A stretch of DNA of 32,434 nucleotides from assembly GCF_030409335.1 (NCBI RefSeq), contig NZ_JAUFPN010000201.1, forward strand, positions 1 to 32,434, given 5' to 3'. Within the stretch, counting starts at the first letter, position 1; the number at the start of each line of letters is the position of its first letter. Source of the stretch: Paeniroseomonas aquatica (lineage in GTDB: Bacteria > Pseudomonadota > Alphaproteobacteria > Acetobacterales > Acetobacteraceae). Below the pieces are notes generated by a model, which was given only the letters and a program-made list of their open reading frames with translations, did not search any database and was not told where the DNA came from. Shown piece by piece: positions 25,101 to 32,434 of this stretch. Made by a program: the position numbers and the translations under genes.

Positions 25101-25730
25101 ATGCGCCACCGGCTCCTCTGGCCCCTGCCCCTGCTGCTCGCCGCCTGCGGCGATACCCTGTGGCGTGACACGGGCGACCGGCTGGTCGACTTGGTCGCCC
25201 CCGCCGCCGCCCCGCTCGAGGATCTGCCGGAGCCCGAGGGGCGGGCCCTGCGCCTCTGGCTCGGCGGCCGCGCCACCCCGGCGGTGCTGCTGCAGGAATT
25301 GGGCGAACGCCGGATCTGGCGCACCTCCGGCGGCATCGTGGTGGCGACCGAGGGCGGCCGCGTCACCGCCACCGCCGGGCTGCGGCAGATGCTGGCGGCG
25401 ACCCGCTTCGAGGGCCCCGACCCCCTCGCCCGCCCCGCCGCCCTGCTCGATCACCCGGCCGAGGCCCGGCGCCTGGTGGACCTGATGGATGCGAATCGGG
25501 AGCCCGACGGCATGCGCTTCGGCATCTCGCTCGACTGCCGGCTGCGGGCCGAGCCGACCGAGGATGCCGAGGTGCTGCTGGTGCGGGAACGCTGCCGCAG
25601 CCGCGGCAGCTCCGGCTTCACCAACCGCTTCTGGGTCGAGGCCGCGGGCGGCGCGGTGATCCGTGCCGAGCAATGGGTCGGCCCCCGGGTGCCGATGCTG
25701 GTGATGGAGTTCCTCGGCCCGGCCGGCTGA
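25101..25730 (+). CDS. yjbF: YjbF/GfcB-family lipoprotein
   Basis: A 209-residue lipoprotein: MRHRLLWPLPLLLAACGDT carries a lipobox with Cys16. The body matches YjbF/GfcB, with RIWRTSGGIVVATEGGRVTATAGL in the centre and FWVEAAGGAVIRAEQWVGP near the end. In E. coli, GfcB and YjbF act with YjbG/GfcC and YjbH/GfcD in group 4 capsule or Yjb polysaccharide secretion. Here yjbH and an SLBB export gene lie about 3.3 kb further on, on the opposite strand, so the set is dispersed. ATG 25101 is the natural start; no strong ribosome site is visible. bioY follows on the same strand after 66 bases. Confidence 0.82.
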   Translation: MRHRLLWPLPLLLAACGDTLWRDTGDRLVDLVAPAAAPLEDLPEPEGRALRLWLGGRATPAVLLQELGERRIWRTSGGIVVATEGGRVTATAGLRQMLAATRFEGPDPLARPAALLDHPAEARRLVDLMDANREPDGMRFGISLDCRLRAEPTEDAEVLLVRERCRSRGSSGFTNRFWVEAAGGAVIRAEQWVGPRVPMLVMEFLGPAG

Positions 25731-25796
25731 GCCGGCGCCCCTTGCCCGGCCGCGTCCGGCGGTGGCATGGGTCGCGGCCACACCGGAAGGATCGTT

Positions 25797-26336
25797 ATGG
25801 CTTCGAATACAAGCGTGCCGCAGGGCAGCCTGCGGGCAGGACGGCTCCGCTTCGCCGGTCTGGCCCTGCTAGGCTCGGCGCTGCTCGCGGCCTCGGCCCA
25901 GGTGGCGCTGCCGATGTGGCCGGTGCCGGCGACGCTGCAGAGCATGGTGGTCCTGCTGCTGGGCGGCCTCGGCGGCGCCCGGCTGGGGCTGGCCGCGGCC
26001 GGGCTCTACCTTGCCGAGGGCGTGCTGGGGCTGCCGGTCTTCGCCGCCGGCGCCGCCGGCCCGGCGGTGCTGGCCGGGCCGACCGCAGGCTACCTGATCG
26101 GCTTCCTGCCGGCGGCCTGGCTGGCGGGCGTGCTGACCCGGCCGGCGGGCTGGTGGCAGCGGGGGCTGGGGCTGCTCGCGGCGCATCTGGCGCTGTTCGT
26201 GCCGGGGCTCCTGTGGCTCGGCGGCTTCGTCGGCATGGAGCGGGCGGTGATGGCCGGCTTCCTGCTGTTCCTGCCGGCCACGGTGATCAAGACCGCCCTC
26301 GCGCTGGCGGTCCTGCAGGCGGTCCGGCGGGGCTGA
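25797..26336 (+). CDS. bioY: Biotin transporter substrate-binding subunit BioY
   Basis: A 179-residue S component of an ECF-type biotin transporter. Landmarks are VALPMWPVPATLQSMVVLLL near residues 38-57 and LAGPTAGYLIGFLPAAWLAG, the BioY signature, across six predicted helices. Biotin is captured in the membrane. BioM/BioN or a shared ECF module would normally power transport but none is nearby, so it is a solitary BioY, which is known in proteobacteria and can work alone. GGAAGGA lies six bases before ATG 25797, which fixes the start over the longer open frame. No BioR-type operator is recognisable upstream. It converges on the sugar-phosphate transferase gene with 27 bases between stops. 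Confidence 0.92.
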   Translation: MASNTSVPQGSLRAGRLRFAGLALLGSALLAASAQVALPMWPVPATLQSMVVLLLGGLGGARLGLAAAGLYLAEGVLGLPVFAAGAAGPAVLAGPTAGYLIGFLPAAWLAGVLTRPAGWWQRGLGLLAAHLALFVPGLLWLGGFVGMERAVMAGFLLFLPATVIKTALALAVLQAVRRG

Positions 26337-26367
26337 GCCCCGGCCGGGTTCAGGCGGCCGGGCTCAG
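26333..26367. terminator. Bidirectional hairpin whose arms hold both convergent stop codons
   Basis: CTGAGCCC-C-GGCC (26333-26345) pairs with GGCC-GGGCTCAG (26356-26367) around a ten-base loop, with a single bulged C. The left arm contains the bioY TGA (26334-26336) and the right arm the transferase stop, read on the minus strand (26364-26366). It fills the gap between the genes and can form in both transcripts. Confidence 0.5.
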
Positions 26368-27419
26368 TCGCGCCAGCTGAGCCCGGCCCGCCGCACCCGG
26401 CGGGCGACGAACCAGAGCCAGCCGCATTGCACCGCCAGCGCGGGCAGCACCACCAGCGGCTTGGCGAAGGACGCCAGGTGGAGGAACAGCCCGGCCAGCC
26501 CGGCCTGGAACAGCGCGAAGCCCCAGTGCACCGCGGCCACCTGGCCCACGCCGAGGCCGCTGCGCTGGGCCATCTGGTACAGGTGGGTCCGGTGCGGCGC
26601 GCCGACGCGGTCGCCCATCCAGCCTCGCCGCAGCAGGGTGAAGCCGGCATCGAACAGCAGGCCGAAGAGCAGCAGCGGCACGATCAGGAAGCTGAGCTGG
26701 GTGAAGTCGAAGCGGGCCGCCGCGACCGCCAGCACCGCCAGCATGAAGCCGGCGAACTGGCTGCCGACATCGCCCATGAAGATCCGCGCGGGATGCAGGT
26801 TGAAGGGCAGGAAGCCGGCGAAGCCCGCTGCCAGGATCAGCGCCGCGACATAGATGAAGCGCCCGCCCTCGCCCTGCGCGATCACCGCCAGGGCGACACA
26901 GGCGATCAGCAGCGTGCCGCCGACCAGCCCGTCCAGGCCGTCCATGAAATTCACCGCGTTGGTGCAGCCGACGATCCAGAAGACCGTCACCAGCGCCCCG
27001 ATCCAGCCGAGTTCCACCACCCCGACATAGGGCAGCGCCAGCCGCGACAGGGTGATGCCGGTACCGACCGCGACCAGCGCCGCGCCGAGCTGGGCCAGCA
27101 GCCGCAACCGGGCCGAGAGGTTGCGGAGGTCATCCACCAGCGCCACCCCGGCGATCGCCAGCGCGGCGAGGATGACGCCGAGGAATTGCCGTTCGGCCAG
27201 CCGGGCGAAATCCGCCAGGCCATAGAGCGCCAGGACCCCGACCAGGAAGGCCACCACCACGCCGACGCCGCCGCCCCGCGGGGTAGCCACCGCATGGGCG
27301 CTGCGGCCGTTCGGGATATCGAGGATGGGCCAGCGGATCATGAGCCGCACCACCGCCGCCGAGAGCAGGGCCAGGCCAAGGGCGAACAGGAGGTGTTGCG
27401 TCAGCGCTTCGAAGGTCAT
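26364..27419 (-). CDS. WecA/WbpL-like undecaprenyl-phosphate sugar-1-phosphate transferase
   Basis: A 351-residue polytopic enzyme of the MraY/WecA superfamily that starts polysaccharide synthesis by moving a sugar-1-phosphate (often an N-acetylhexosamine) onto undecaprenyl phosphate. PNGRSAHAVATPRGGG (36-51) is the nucleotide-side motif, Asp96-Asp97 (ALVDDL) the metal site, and NAVNFMDGLDGL (154-165) and MGDVGS (215-220) complete the catalytic face; PHRTHLYQ occurs near residue 287. About ten helices are predicted. The start ATG 27419 begins MTFEALTQHLL; a longer frame (27473) adds a basic stretch without family character. The enzyme fits the nearby YjbF/YjbH/SLBB polysaccharide genes. It diverges from the manganese catalase across an AT-richer 136-base region. 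Confidence 0.88.
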   Translation of the reverse strand: MTFEALTQHLLFALGLALLSAAVVRLMIRWPILDIPNGRSAHAVATPRGGGVGVVVAFLVGVLALYGLADFARLAERQFLGVILAALAIAGVALVDDLRNLSARLRLLAQLGAALVAVGTGITLSRLALPYVGVVELGWIGALVTVFWIVGCTNAVNFMDGLDGLVGGTLLIACVALAVIAQGEGGRFIYVAALILAAGFAGFLPFNLHPARIFMGDVGSQFAGFMLAVLAVAAARFDFTQLSFLIVPLLLFGLLFDAGFTLLRRGWMGDRVGAPHRTHLYQMAQRSGLGVGQVAAVHWGFALFQAGLAGLFLHLASFAKPLVVLPALAVQCGWLWFVARRVRRAGLSWRD

Positions 27420-27555
27420 GCGCGGCCGGGTTTGGCGGAAGCGGCGGCGAGCCGCAAGACTACGGCAATTCAATGATAATGCGACGCAGACACAAAACCC
27501 GGGGCTGGTTCACTGGTTAATAGGAGTCCTACCCAACAGCGCCGGATGCCCCCTC
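27420..27555. promoter_or_regulatory. AT-richer divergent control region
   Basis: These 136 bases separate the minus-strand transferase from the plus-strand catalase and are clearly more AT-rich than the surroundings, mainly at 27465-27530. A GATAAT hexamer at 27475-27480 on the plus strand and TTAATA near 27517 could be -10 elements, but I find no matching -35. Promoters for both genes should lie here. Confidence 0.4.
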
Positions 27556-28476
27556 ATGTTCCTTCGTGTCGATAAATTGCAGGCTGAACTTCCCGCCCCG
27601 AAGCGGAAGGATCCCAATGCCGCAGCAGCGCTGCAGGAACTTCTCGGCGGCAAGTACGGCGAGATGTCCACGCTCGGGAACTACATGTTCCAGAGCTTCA
27701 ACTTCCGCAGCAAGAGCAAGCTGCGCCCCTTCTACAGCCTGGTCGCCAGCATCACCGCCGAGGAGCTCGGCCATGTCGAGCTAGTCAGCAACGGCGTCGC
27801 CATGCTGAACAACGGCCCCGACAACGACGGCGACGAGGCCGATGGCGGCGACATCTCCGGTGCGCCCTTCGAGGCCATGAAGGACATCCGCTCCTTCGCC
27901 AGCTTCGCTTCCAATGGCGGCGGCGCCATGCCGGTGAACAGCAACTCCATGTCCTGGAACGCGGACATGGTCACCACCACCGGCAACGTCGTGGTCGACC
28001 TGCTGCACAACTTCCACCTGGAATGCGGCGCCCGCCTGCACAAGCTGCGGGTCTATGAGACGCTGACGGATCCGACCGGCCGCGCCGTCTGCGGCTACCT
28101 GCTGGTCCGCGGCTCGGTCCATGCGCATGCCTATGCGCTGGCGCTGAAGCAGATCACCGGCGTCGAGCTGGAGAAGTTCCTGCCGACCCCGAACATCAAC
28201 CTCGACAAGATTCCCGAGTGCCAGCAGTACCTGGCCGAGGGTTCGCATCGCCGCCTCTATACCTTCAGCCCGGCCGACTACAAGGACATGGCCGGCATCT
28301 GGGGCAATGGCGAGATGGCGCTGCCGGGCGATCCGGTCGGCCAGCTCGAGGTCGTGGACGGCATGCCGGAAGGCGGCAAGATCCACCAGCTCACCGGCAT
28401 CCCCTCGGCCTTCACCCCGGACTACGCGCCCGAGGAAATGTTCGAGATCGCCACCAAGCTCTACAAGAAGGCGTAA
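27556..28476 (+). CDS. Manganese catalase
   Basis: A 306-residue non-haem catalase that dismutes hydrogen peroxide at a dimanganese centre. All five ligands are in place: Glu36 (GGKYGEMST), Glu70 and His73 (TAEELGHVE), Glu156 (FHLECGARLH) and His189 (VRGSVHAHAYAL). Spacing agrees with the Lactobacillus enzyme. The N-terminus MFLRVDKLQAELPAPK is typical, so ATG 27556 is accepted although no Shine-Dalgarno is visible; the nearest AGGAG is about 25 bases upstream. There is no signal peptide, so it is cytoplasmic. A strong terminator follows at 28484. Peroxide defence beside surface-polysaccharide genes may be coincidental. Confidence 0.95.
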   Translation: MFLRVDKLQAELPAPKRKDPNAAAALQELLGGKYGEMSTLGNYMFQSFNFRSKSKLRPFYSLVASITAEELGHVELVSNGVAMLNNGPDNDGDEADGGDISGAPFEAMKDIRSFASFASNGGGAMPVNSNSMSWNADMVTTTGNVVVDLLHNFHLECGARLHKLRVYETLTDPTGRAVCGYLLVRGSVHAHAYALALKQITGVELEKFLPTPNINLDKIPECQQYLAEGSHRRLYTFSPADYKDMAGIWGNGEMALPGDPVGQLEVVDGMPEGGKIHQLTGIPSAFTPDYAPEEMFEIATKLYKKA

Positions 28477-28483
28477 TGGCCGG

Positions 28484-28519
28484 CGGGCGGGGGGCGATGC
28501 CTCCCGCCCGTTCTCTTCT
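28484..28519 (+). terminator. Intrinsic terminator of the manganese catalase gene
   Basis: CGGGCGGG (28484-28491) and CCCGCCCG (28503-28510) form a perfect eight-pair stem around an eleven-base loop, followed by the pyrimidine-rich, T-containing tail TTCTCTTCT. It starts eight bases after the catalase stop codon. Confidence 0.7.
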
Positions 28520-28533
28520 CCAGGCAGGGCTCC

Positions 28534-28947
28534 ATGCCGCGCATCAGCCACCAGCTTGAGTATTCGCTCTATGTCGACGACCTCGCACGGTCGGCGGCCT
28601 TCTATCGGCGCGTCCTGGGCTTCGAGGAATACCTGGCCGACGACCGCATGGTCGGCCTCGGCGTCCCCGGCAACAGCGTGCTGCTGCTCTTCGTCCGCGG
28701 CGGCTCGGTCGAGCCTTCGCCGACGCCCACCGGCACCATCCCGCCGCATGACGCGACCGGCCACCAGCACCTCGCCTTCGCCATCCCGGTCGGCGAGCTG
28801 GCGGCCTGGGAGGCGCATCTCGCCGCCGAGGGCGTCGCGCTCGAATCCCGCATCACCTGGCCGCGCGGCGGCGTCAGCCTCTATTTCCGCGACCCGGACC
28901 AGCATTCCGTCGAGGTCGCAACGCCGGGGCTCTGGCCGAGCTATTAG
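28534..28947 (+). CDS. VOC-fold (glyoxalase/bleomycin-resistance-type) protein
   Basis: A 137-residue protein of the vicinal-oxygen-chelate superfamily. The first beta-alpha-beta unit contains LEYSLYVDDLARSAAFYRRV and LGFEEYLADDRM; the second has GHQHLAFAIP (His near residue 78), EAHLAAEGVALES and LYFRDPDQHSVEVATPG, ending with a conserved Glu. His and Glu fit a metal site. The family covers glyoxalases, dioxygenases and antibiotic-binding proteins, and the substrate here is unknown. It lies 57 bases after the catalase gene but behind a strong terminator, so it probably has its own transcript. The start MPRISHQLEYSLYV is natural. Confidence 0.88.
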   Translation: MPRISHQLEYSLYVDDLARSAAFYRRVLGFEEYLADDRMVGLGVPGNSVLLLFVRGGSVEPSPTPTGTIPPHDATGHQHLAFAIPVGELAAWEAHLAAEGVALESRITWPRGGVSLYFRDPDQHSVEVATPGLWPSY

Positions 28948-29005
28948 GGATTTTCTCCGCGCCCCGGGACTGGTTGTATCCGGCCACCGACTCTGGAGGC
29001 TGCCC

Positions 29006-29086
29006 ATGTCCGATCCGGTCCAGATCACGCAATGGGGCAGCGCGGTGCTGGAACAGCGCCTCCGCTACCGCAGCAGCCCGAGGTAG
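29006..29086 (+). CDS. 26-residue ORF overlapping the yjbH 3' end; possible gene remnant
   Basis: ATG 29006 opens MSDPVQITQWGSAVLEQRLR and ends at TAG 29084-29086. GGAGG lies about seven bases upstream, stronger than most sites in the window, and the first residues look like the start of an ordinary protein that ends abruptly. The final 22 bases overlap the convergent yjbH gene. It may be the stump of a gene cut at a rearrangement, a genuine small protein, or chance. Confidence 0.35.
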   Translation: MSDPVQITQWGSAVLEQRLRYRSSPR

Positions 29087-31209
29087 TCCCGCCCGAGCGC
29101 CGCCGCCCGCCCCTCCCGCGTCACCTCGAACAGCGGGTTGTCGAGCGCCAGCCGCTGCCCGCCGTCCCGCACCACCGGACGGATCAGCGCGGTGGCCCGG
29201 CTGGCGGTTTCAGGCCCCAGCAGCTGCAGCGGGAAGCGGAGGAAGATGCCCTTGTCGAAGCTGCCCTCGCCGAAACGGCGGAAGGGCGTCGTCGTCAGGG
29301 TGGCGAAGCCGCCGATCTCGATCCCGCTGTCGAAGCGGCGGCTGACCTCGAGCGTTCCGCCCCAGTCCCCGGCGAGGTAGCGCCCGGCCCGCAGCACCGC
29401 GCCGAGGTTCCAGATCGGCAGGTCGGCATAGACCGAGGCATGCCCAGTCGCCACGGAATAGCCGAGCGCGCCCAGCCCCTGCCGGTAATCCCGCTGCACC
29501 ACCCAGGCGAGGTCGAGGCCGAGCGCCAGCGGCCGTTGCTGCGGCCGCCACAGCACCTCGCCGGCGATGCCGCCGAACATCGGCTCCAGCAGCCCGGCCG
29601 AGAGCCGGGCGAACCAGTCGTCGGCGGGACTCCAGAGCCGCTCCGCGTAGAGCGTCGGGATCGCCGTGCGCCCCTCCCGGGCATAGCGGCCGAGGTCGCT
29701 GCGGACCCGGGGCAGGACGCTGTCCGAGGGCAGACCCTTGTCGAGGTTCCCCGCCACCGCCTGCGCCAGGCTGCCGGCCAGCGCATAGCCCTCCCCGAGG
29801 CCGAGCCGCAGGCCCGCCGCCCCCGATGCCTGCCAGCGGACCCCGACCCTCGGGTCGCCGAGCTGCAGCGCGATGCGCGGCTCCAGCGCCCAGCCCAGAT
29901 CCGGCCGGAAGCCGGCCAGCGGCTCGGCCGGGGAGAGGGCGGCGCTGGCCAGGATCTCCTCGGCGCTGCCGGCGCCCTGGGCGGCCGCTTCCATCGCCCC
30001 CCGCAGCAGCACCAGCCGGGCGACCGGCAGCCCGGCGCGGTGCCATTCCACCGCGATCCGCTCGACCTCCGCCGGCAGCAGCGGCTGCACCGCCCGGGCG
30101 ACGCGGCCGGCCACCTGCGCCAGGGTCGGCTGCCGGCCGCCTGCCACGGCAACCCGTGCCTCGGCGCCGGCAACCGTCACCTCCAGCGGCCGGAAGCCGG
30201 CGCGGCGCAGGGCCGCCGGCAGCGCCGGCACGGTGTCCTCGGCCGCCGCCTCGGGCCGCGCCGGCAGGGCCGGCGGCGGCGGCCGTGGCATCGCCGGCGG
30301 CTGGGCCGAGTCCAGCCGCAGCGACAGCCGCAGCAGCAGGTCGGTGCCATGGACGAAATGCACCCCGGCGTCGAGCCAGGGGTTGGGCTGCCATTGCAGG
30401 CCGACGTTCAGCCGCGTGGCCGCTTCCCCGCGCAGCCCGGTGATGCGGGTGGGATAGCCGCCCCGCTCGTCGCGCAGCGCGTCGCCCGACCATTCCAGCT
30501 TGGCCCGGAGCCCCTCGAGGCCCAGTGCCAGCGCCGGCGGCACCGACCATTCCAGCCCGCCGAAGATCGCCGCGTCCCGGCCCCGGAACAGGCTGCCGAG
30601 GCCGGGCCGGCCGCCGACCCCGACGGTCCGCGGCCGCGCCCGGTAGCGGCCGGACAGGGCGCCAAGGGGGTTGCCGAGATCGGCGCCGGTGCCCAGCCGG
30701 CCCCAGCCGAGGCCAAGCGTCAGGTCGAGGTCCCATAGCCGCTTGGAGGCGACCAGGTATTCCCCGGCATAGAGGCCGGTGCCGATCACGTCCTGCGCCC
30801 CCATCGCCAGCGCCGGCCGCCAGGCGCTCTCCTCCCAGAGCCGCGCCTTGACATCGAAGGCCCGGTCGGTGGTGGCGCCGCGCCCGGCGGTGGCATCCAG
30901 CCGGTCGGTGAGGCGGAAGGTGGTCTCGAGGAAGGGCAGCGCCTGGAAGCCGAGGAACCAGAACTGCCGCTGGCGGCGGAAGGCGGCGCCGGCCTCCAGC
31001 GTCCCGTCCGGGCGGAAGCGGGCGTTGCGCATCTCGATCAGGCCGACGCCGCCGAAGTCGCCGGCGGTCGCCGCCACCTCCTGGGCCGCGCCCGGGCCGG
31101 CGGCCAGCATGGCCAGGCCGAGGGCCCCGGCCGTCCAGCCGCGCGGCCGTCCGGGCCGGGATGCGATGCGGCGAATCGTGGCCCGGCGCCGGTTGCCGGC
31201 GGCGGCCAC
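29065..31209 (-). CDS. yjbH: YjbH/GfcD-family outer-membrane polysaccharide-export protein
   Basis: A 714-residue exported protein with a basic leader and signal core at about residues 25-43, ending GAAQ. YjbH signatures follow: GGVGLIEMRNARFRPDGTLE, RQRQFWFLGFQALPFLETTF, DVKARLWEESAWRPALAMG and the repeating amphipathic strands of a large beta-barrel. YjbH/GfcD proteins work in secretion of Yjb or group 4 capsule polysaccharide; the mechanism is not settled. The start GTG 31209 lies nine bases after the SLBB gene stop, so the two form one operon. Its 3' end overlaps the small plus-strand ORF at 29006. A Pro/Ala-rich linker near residue 305 splits the protein into two halves. Confidence 0.85.
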   Translation of the reverse strand: MAAAGNRRRATIRRIASRPGRPRGWTAGALGLAMLAAGPGAAQEVAATAGDFGGVGLIEMRNARFRPDGTLEAGAAFRRQRQFWFLGFQALPFLETTFRLTDRLDATAGRGATTDRAFDVKARLWEESAWRPALAMGAQDVIGTGLYAGEYLVASKRLWDLDLTLGLGWGRLGTGADLGNPLGALSGRYRARPRTVGVGGRPGLGSLFRGRDAAIFGGLEWSVPPALALGLEGLRAKLEWSGDALRDERGGYPTRITGLRGEAATRLNVGLQWQPNPWLDAGVHFVHGTDLLLRLSLRLDSAQPPAMPRPPPPALPARPEAAAEDTVPALPAALRRAGFRPLEVTVAGAEARVAVAGGRQPTLAQVAGRVARAVQPLLPAEVERIAVEWHRAGLPVARLVLLRGAMEAAAQGAGSAEEILASAALSPAEPLAGFRPDLGWALEPRIALQLGDPRVGVRWQASGAAGLRLGLGEGYALAGSLAQAVAGNLDKGLPSDSVLPRVRSDLGRYAREGRTAIPTLYAERLWSPADDWFARLSAGLLEPMFGGIAGEVLWRPQQRPLALGLDLAWVVQRDYRQGLGALGYSVATGHASVYADLPIWNLGAVLRAGRYLAGDWGGTLEVSRRFDSGIEIGGFATLTTTPFRRFGEGSFDKGIFLRFPLQLLGPETASRATALIRPVVRDGGQRLALDNPLFEVTREGRAAALGRDYLGLLR

Positions 31210-31218
31210 CGCCCGGCC

Positions 31219-32434
31219 CTAGCGCGCGCCGGTGCGCACGATGACGGCCAGCGCCGCGCTCGAGAGCGCCACCTGGGACAGCACCTGCGTCACGTCGCGC
31301 AGCAGGCCCCAGCTTTCGTAGGGCGAGGGATCCTGCGGCACCACCACCGTGCTGCCGGGCGGGACCGGCGGCCCGCCCGCCTGCCAGGCGCCGAGGCCGG
31401 CCGGGCTGGACTGGCCATTGGGCAGCACGACGAAGGCCCGCTGCCCGTCGGCGAAGCGCTGCTCGCCGCCCGCCGCCCGGACGTAGTCGCCGGCACGCCA
31501 GCCGGTGGCGAATTGCAGGCTGCCGGGGTTCAGCACGGCGCCGACCACCGTCACCTCGTTCGGCCGCTTCGGCATGGCGATGAGGTCGCCGGGCTCGAGC
31601 AGCACGTCGAGGTCGGGGCGCCCGGCCAGCACCACCGGGTTGCTCTCGACCACCATCCGCCCGGCGGCGCGGGCCTGGCGCAGCGACTGCGCCAGCTCCC
31701 GCCCCGCCAGGATCGCCCCGCCGAGGTCGGCCGAGCCGCGCATCCCGGCGACCGCCTGGCCGGCGGCGACCTGCATCAGCCCCTGCTCCAGCTCCCGCGC
31801 GGTGCGGGCGAAGCCGTCCTGCTGGCGGCCCCGCACGCTTTCCCGGGTGAAGACGGCGCCATAGGGATAGGCCTGCGGCGTCAGCCCGCCGGCCCGGGTC
31901 ATCACCTCGGAGAGCCGCTCGCCGCGGCGGATGTCGTAGATCCCGGGCCGGACGAATTCCCCGGCCAGGGTCACCGGCCCGATGTCGCGGTCGCCGAAGC
32001 CGCGCGGCAGCCGCAGACCGTCGCGCGGGGAGAGGCGCACCGCGGCGAAGTTGCGCGACCGCAGGTCGAGCAGGGTGCGGCTCAGCGGCAGGGTGCCGTT
32101 CTGCTCGGCCGGCTCGCGGGAGAATTCGACGGTCGAGAGGTCGGCGGTGTCGGTCGCGCCCCCCGCGGCGGCCAGCACCGCATCCATCCCGGTGTCGTCG
32201 AGGATGGGATAGAGCCCGGGCAGCCGCACCTCCCCGGTCAGCAGCACCGACTGGTCGATCAGGTAGGGCAGCAGCGTGGGGTAGTCGAGGAAGAGCGGCG
32301 GGCAGGGCAGCCGGCCGAAATCGGGGAAGCCGGCGCTGCGGGCATGGGCGAAGCGCTGGCGGGAGGATTGGGCGGCGACCGTCAGCAGCGTCAGCGCCTG
32401 GCAGTCGGGCGCCGCGGCCCAGCCCGGGCCAGCC
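31219..32434 (-). CDS. SLBB-domain polysaccharide export protein, 5' end beyond the window
   Basis: The frame is open to the right edge, giving 405 visible residues; I read the last 62 codons directly. Three SLBB-type beta-grasp repeats are visible: SVLLTGEVRLPGLYPI (about 61-95), PVTLAGEFVRPGIYDI (about 153-185) and EVTVVGAVLNPGSLQF (about 293-325). They are followed by VPPGSTVVVPQDPSPY and a C-terminal hydrophobic segment (ALSSAALAVIVRTGAR). This is the layout of Wza/GfcE-like or alphaproteobacterial capsule-export proteins, in which SLBB repeats form the periplasmic ring. The N-terminal export domain should lie outside the window. It sits directly upstream of yjbH and is probably its functional partner. 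Confidence 0.85.
   Translation of the reverse strand, partial: AGPGWAAAPDCQALTLLTVAAQSSRQRFAHARSAGFPDFGRLPCPPLFLDYPTLLPYLIDQSVLLTGEVRLPGLYPILDDTGMDAVLAAAGGATDTADLSTVEFSREPAEQNGTLPLSRTLLDLRSRNFAAVRLSPRDGLRLPRGFGDRDIGPVTLAGEFVRPGIYDIRRGERLSEVMTRAGGLTPQAYPYGAVFTRESVRGRQQDGFARTARELEQGLMQVAAGQAVAGMRGSADLGGAILAGRELAQSLRQARAAGRMVVESNPVVLAGRPDLDVLLEPGDLIAMPKRPNEVTVVGAVLNPGSLQFATGWRAGDYVRAAGGEQRFADGQRAFVVLPNGQSSPAGLGAWQAGGPPVPPGSTVVVPQDPSPYESWGLLRDVTQVLSQVALSSAALAVIVRTGAR

Noticed and set aside
27490-27530. A possible tRNA-like or riboswitch-like stretch (GGTTCACTGG) before the catalase gene
   Set aside because: No cloverleaf arms or known riboswitch core could be built around it; it is simply AT-richer control DNA.

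Overview
The window is about 32 kb of very GC-rich DNA. Third codon positions are nearly all G or C, SD-like start sites are common, and adjacent genes often overlap by four bases. Gene content points to an alphaproteobacterium, most likely Acetobacteraceae (Roseomonas-like): several orphan Bug/TctC solute receptors, an lptF-lptG-lptD cluster, a bacteriophytochrome with a HisKA_2 kinase, a fused TRAP permease, and a YjbF/YjbH/SLBB exopolysaccharide set. This placement is inferred from gene content only. I saw no rRNA, tRNA, insertion sequence, CRISPR array or phage gene.

Layout. 1-1334: a DUF1203 gene cut by the left edge, a 400-base gene-free spacer with two clean inverted repeats, and a small secreted glycine-rich protein followed by an intrinsic terminator. 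1334-7761 (minus): a Bug receptor, a bacteriophytochrome kinase, two more Bug receptors and a DUF1835 gene that overlaps the last receptor. 7913-9634 (plus): a chemoreceptor. 9658-14368 (minus): lptF-lptG-lptD, joined by ATGA overlaps, for lipopolysaccharide export. 14514-16824 (minus): an FAD-linked 2-hydroxyacid dehydrogenase and an alpha/beta hydrolase with an aspartate nucleophile. 16926-19423 (plus): a DUF2946 protein and a TonB-dependent receptor, perhaps for metal uptake. 19518-20689 (plus): cbpA-cbpM co-chaperone pair. 20700-22481 (minus): HdeD-like membrane protein and a two-gene chromate-type transporter. 22646-24999 (plus): TRAP 4TM/12TM fusion permease, a 17-codon possible leader ORF and a two-helix membrane protein. 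25101-32434: envelope-polysaccharide genes (yjbF lipoprotein, WecA/WbpL-like sugar-phosphate transferase, yjbH barrel protein, SLBB export protein cut by the right edge), interleaved with bioY, a manganese catalase and a VOC-fold protein.

How the genes work together. Two envelope modules stand out: LPS export (LptF, LptG, LptD) and a group-4-capsule/YjbEFGH-like polysaccharide system whose parts are spread over both strands. The phytochrome and chemoreceptor are sensory genes set among orphan transport receptors. Most of the rest is ordinary accessory metabolism and stress defence. I did not find an unmistakably new system. The points most worth a second look are the phytochrome-Bug neighbourhood, the dispersed YjbF/YjbH locus, the stop-codon hairpins between convergent genes, and the tiny ORFs at 24745 and 29006.
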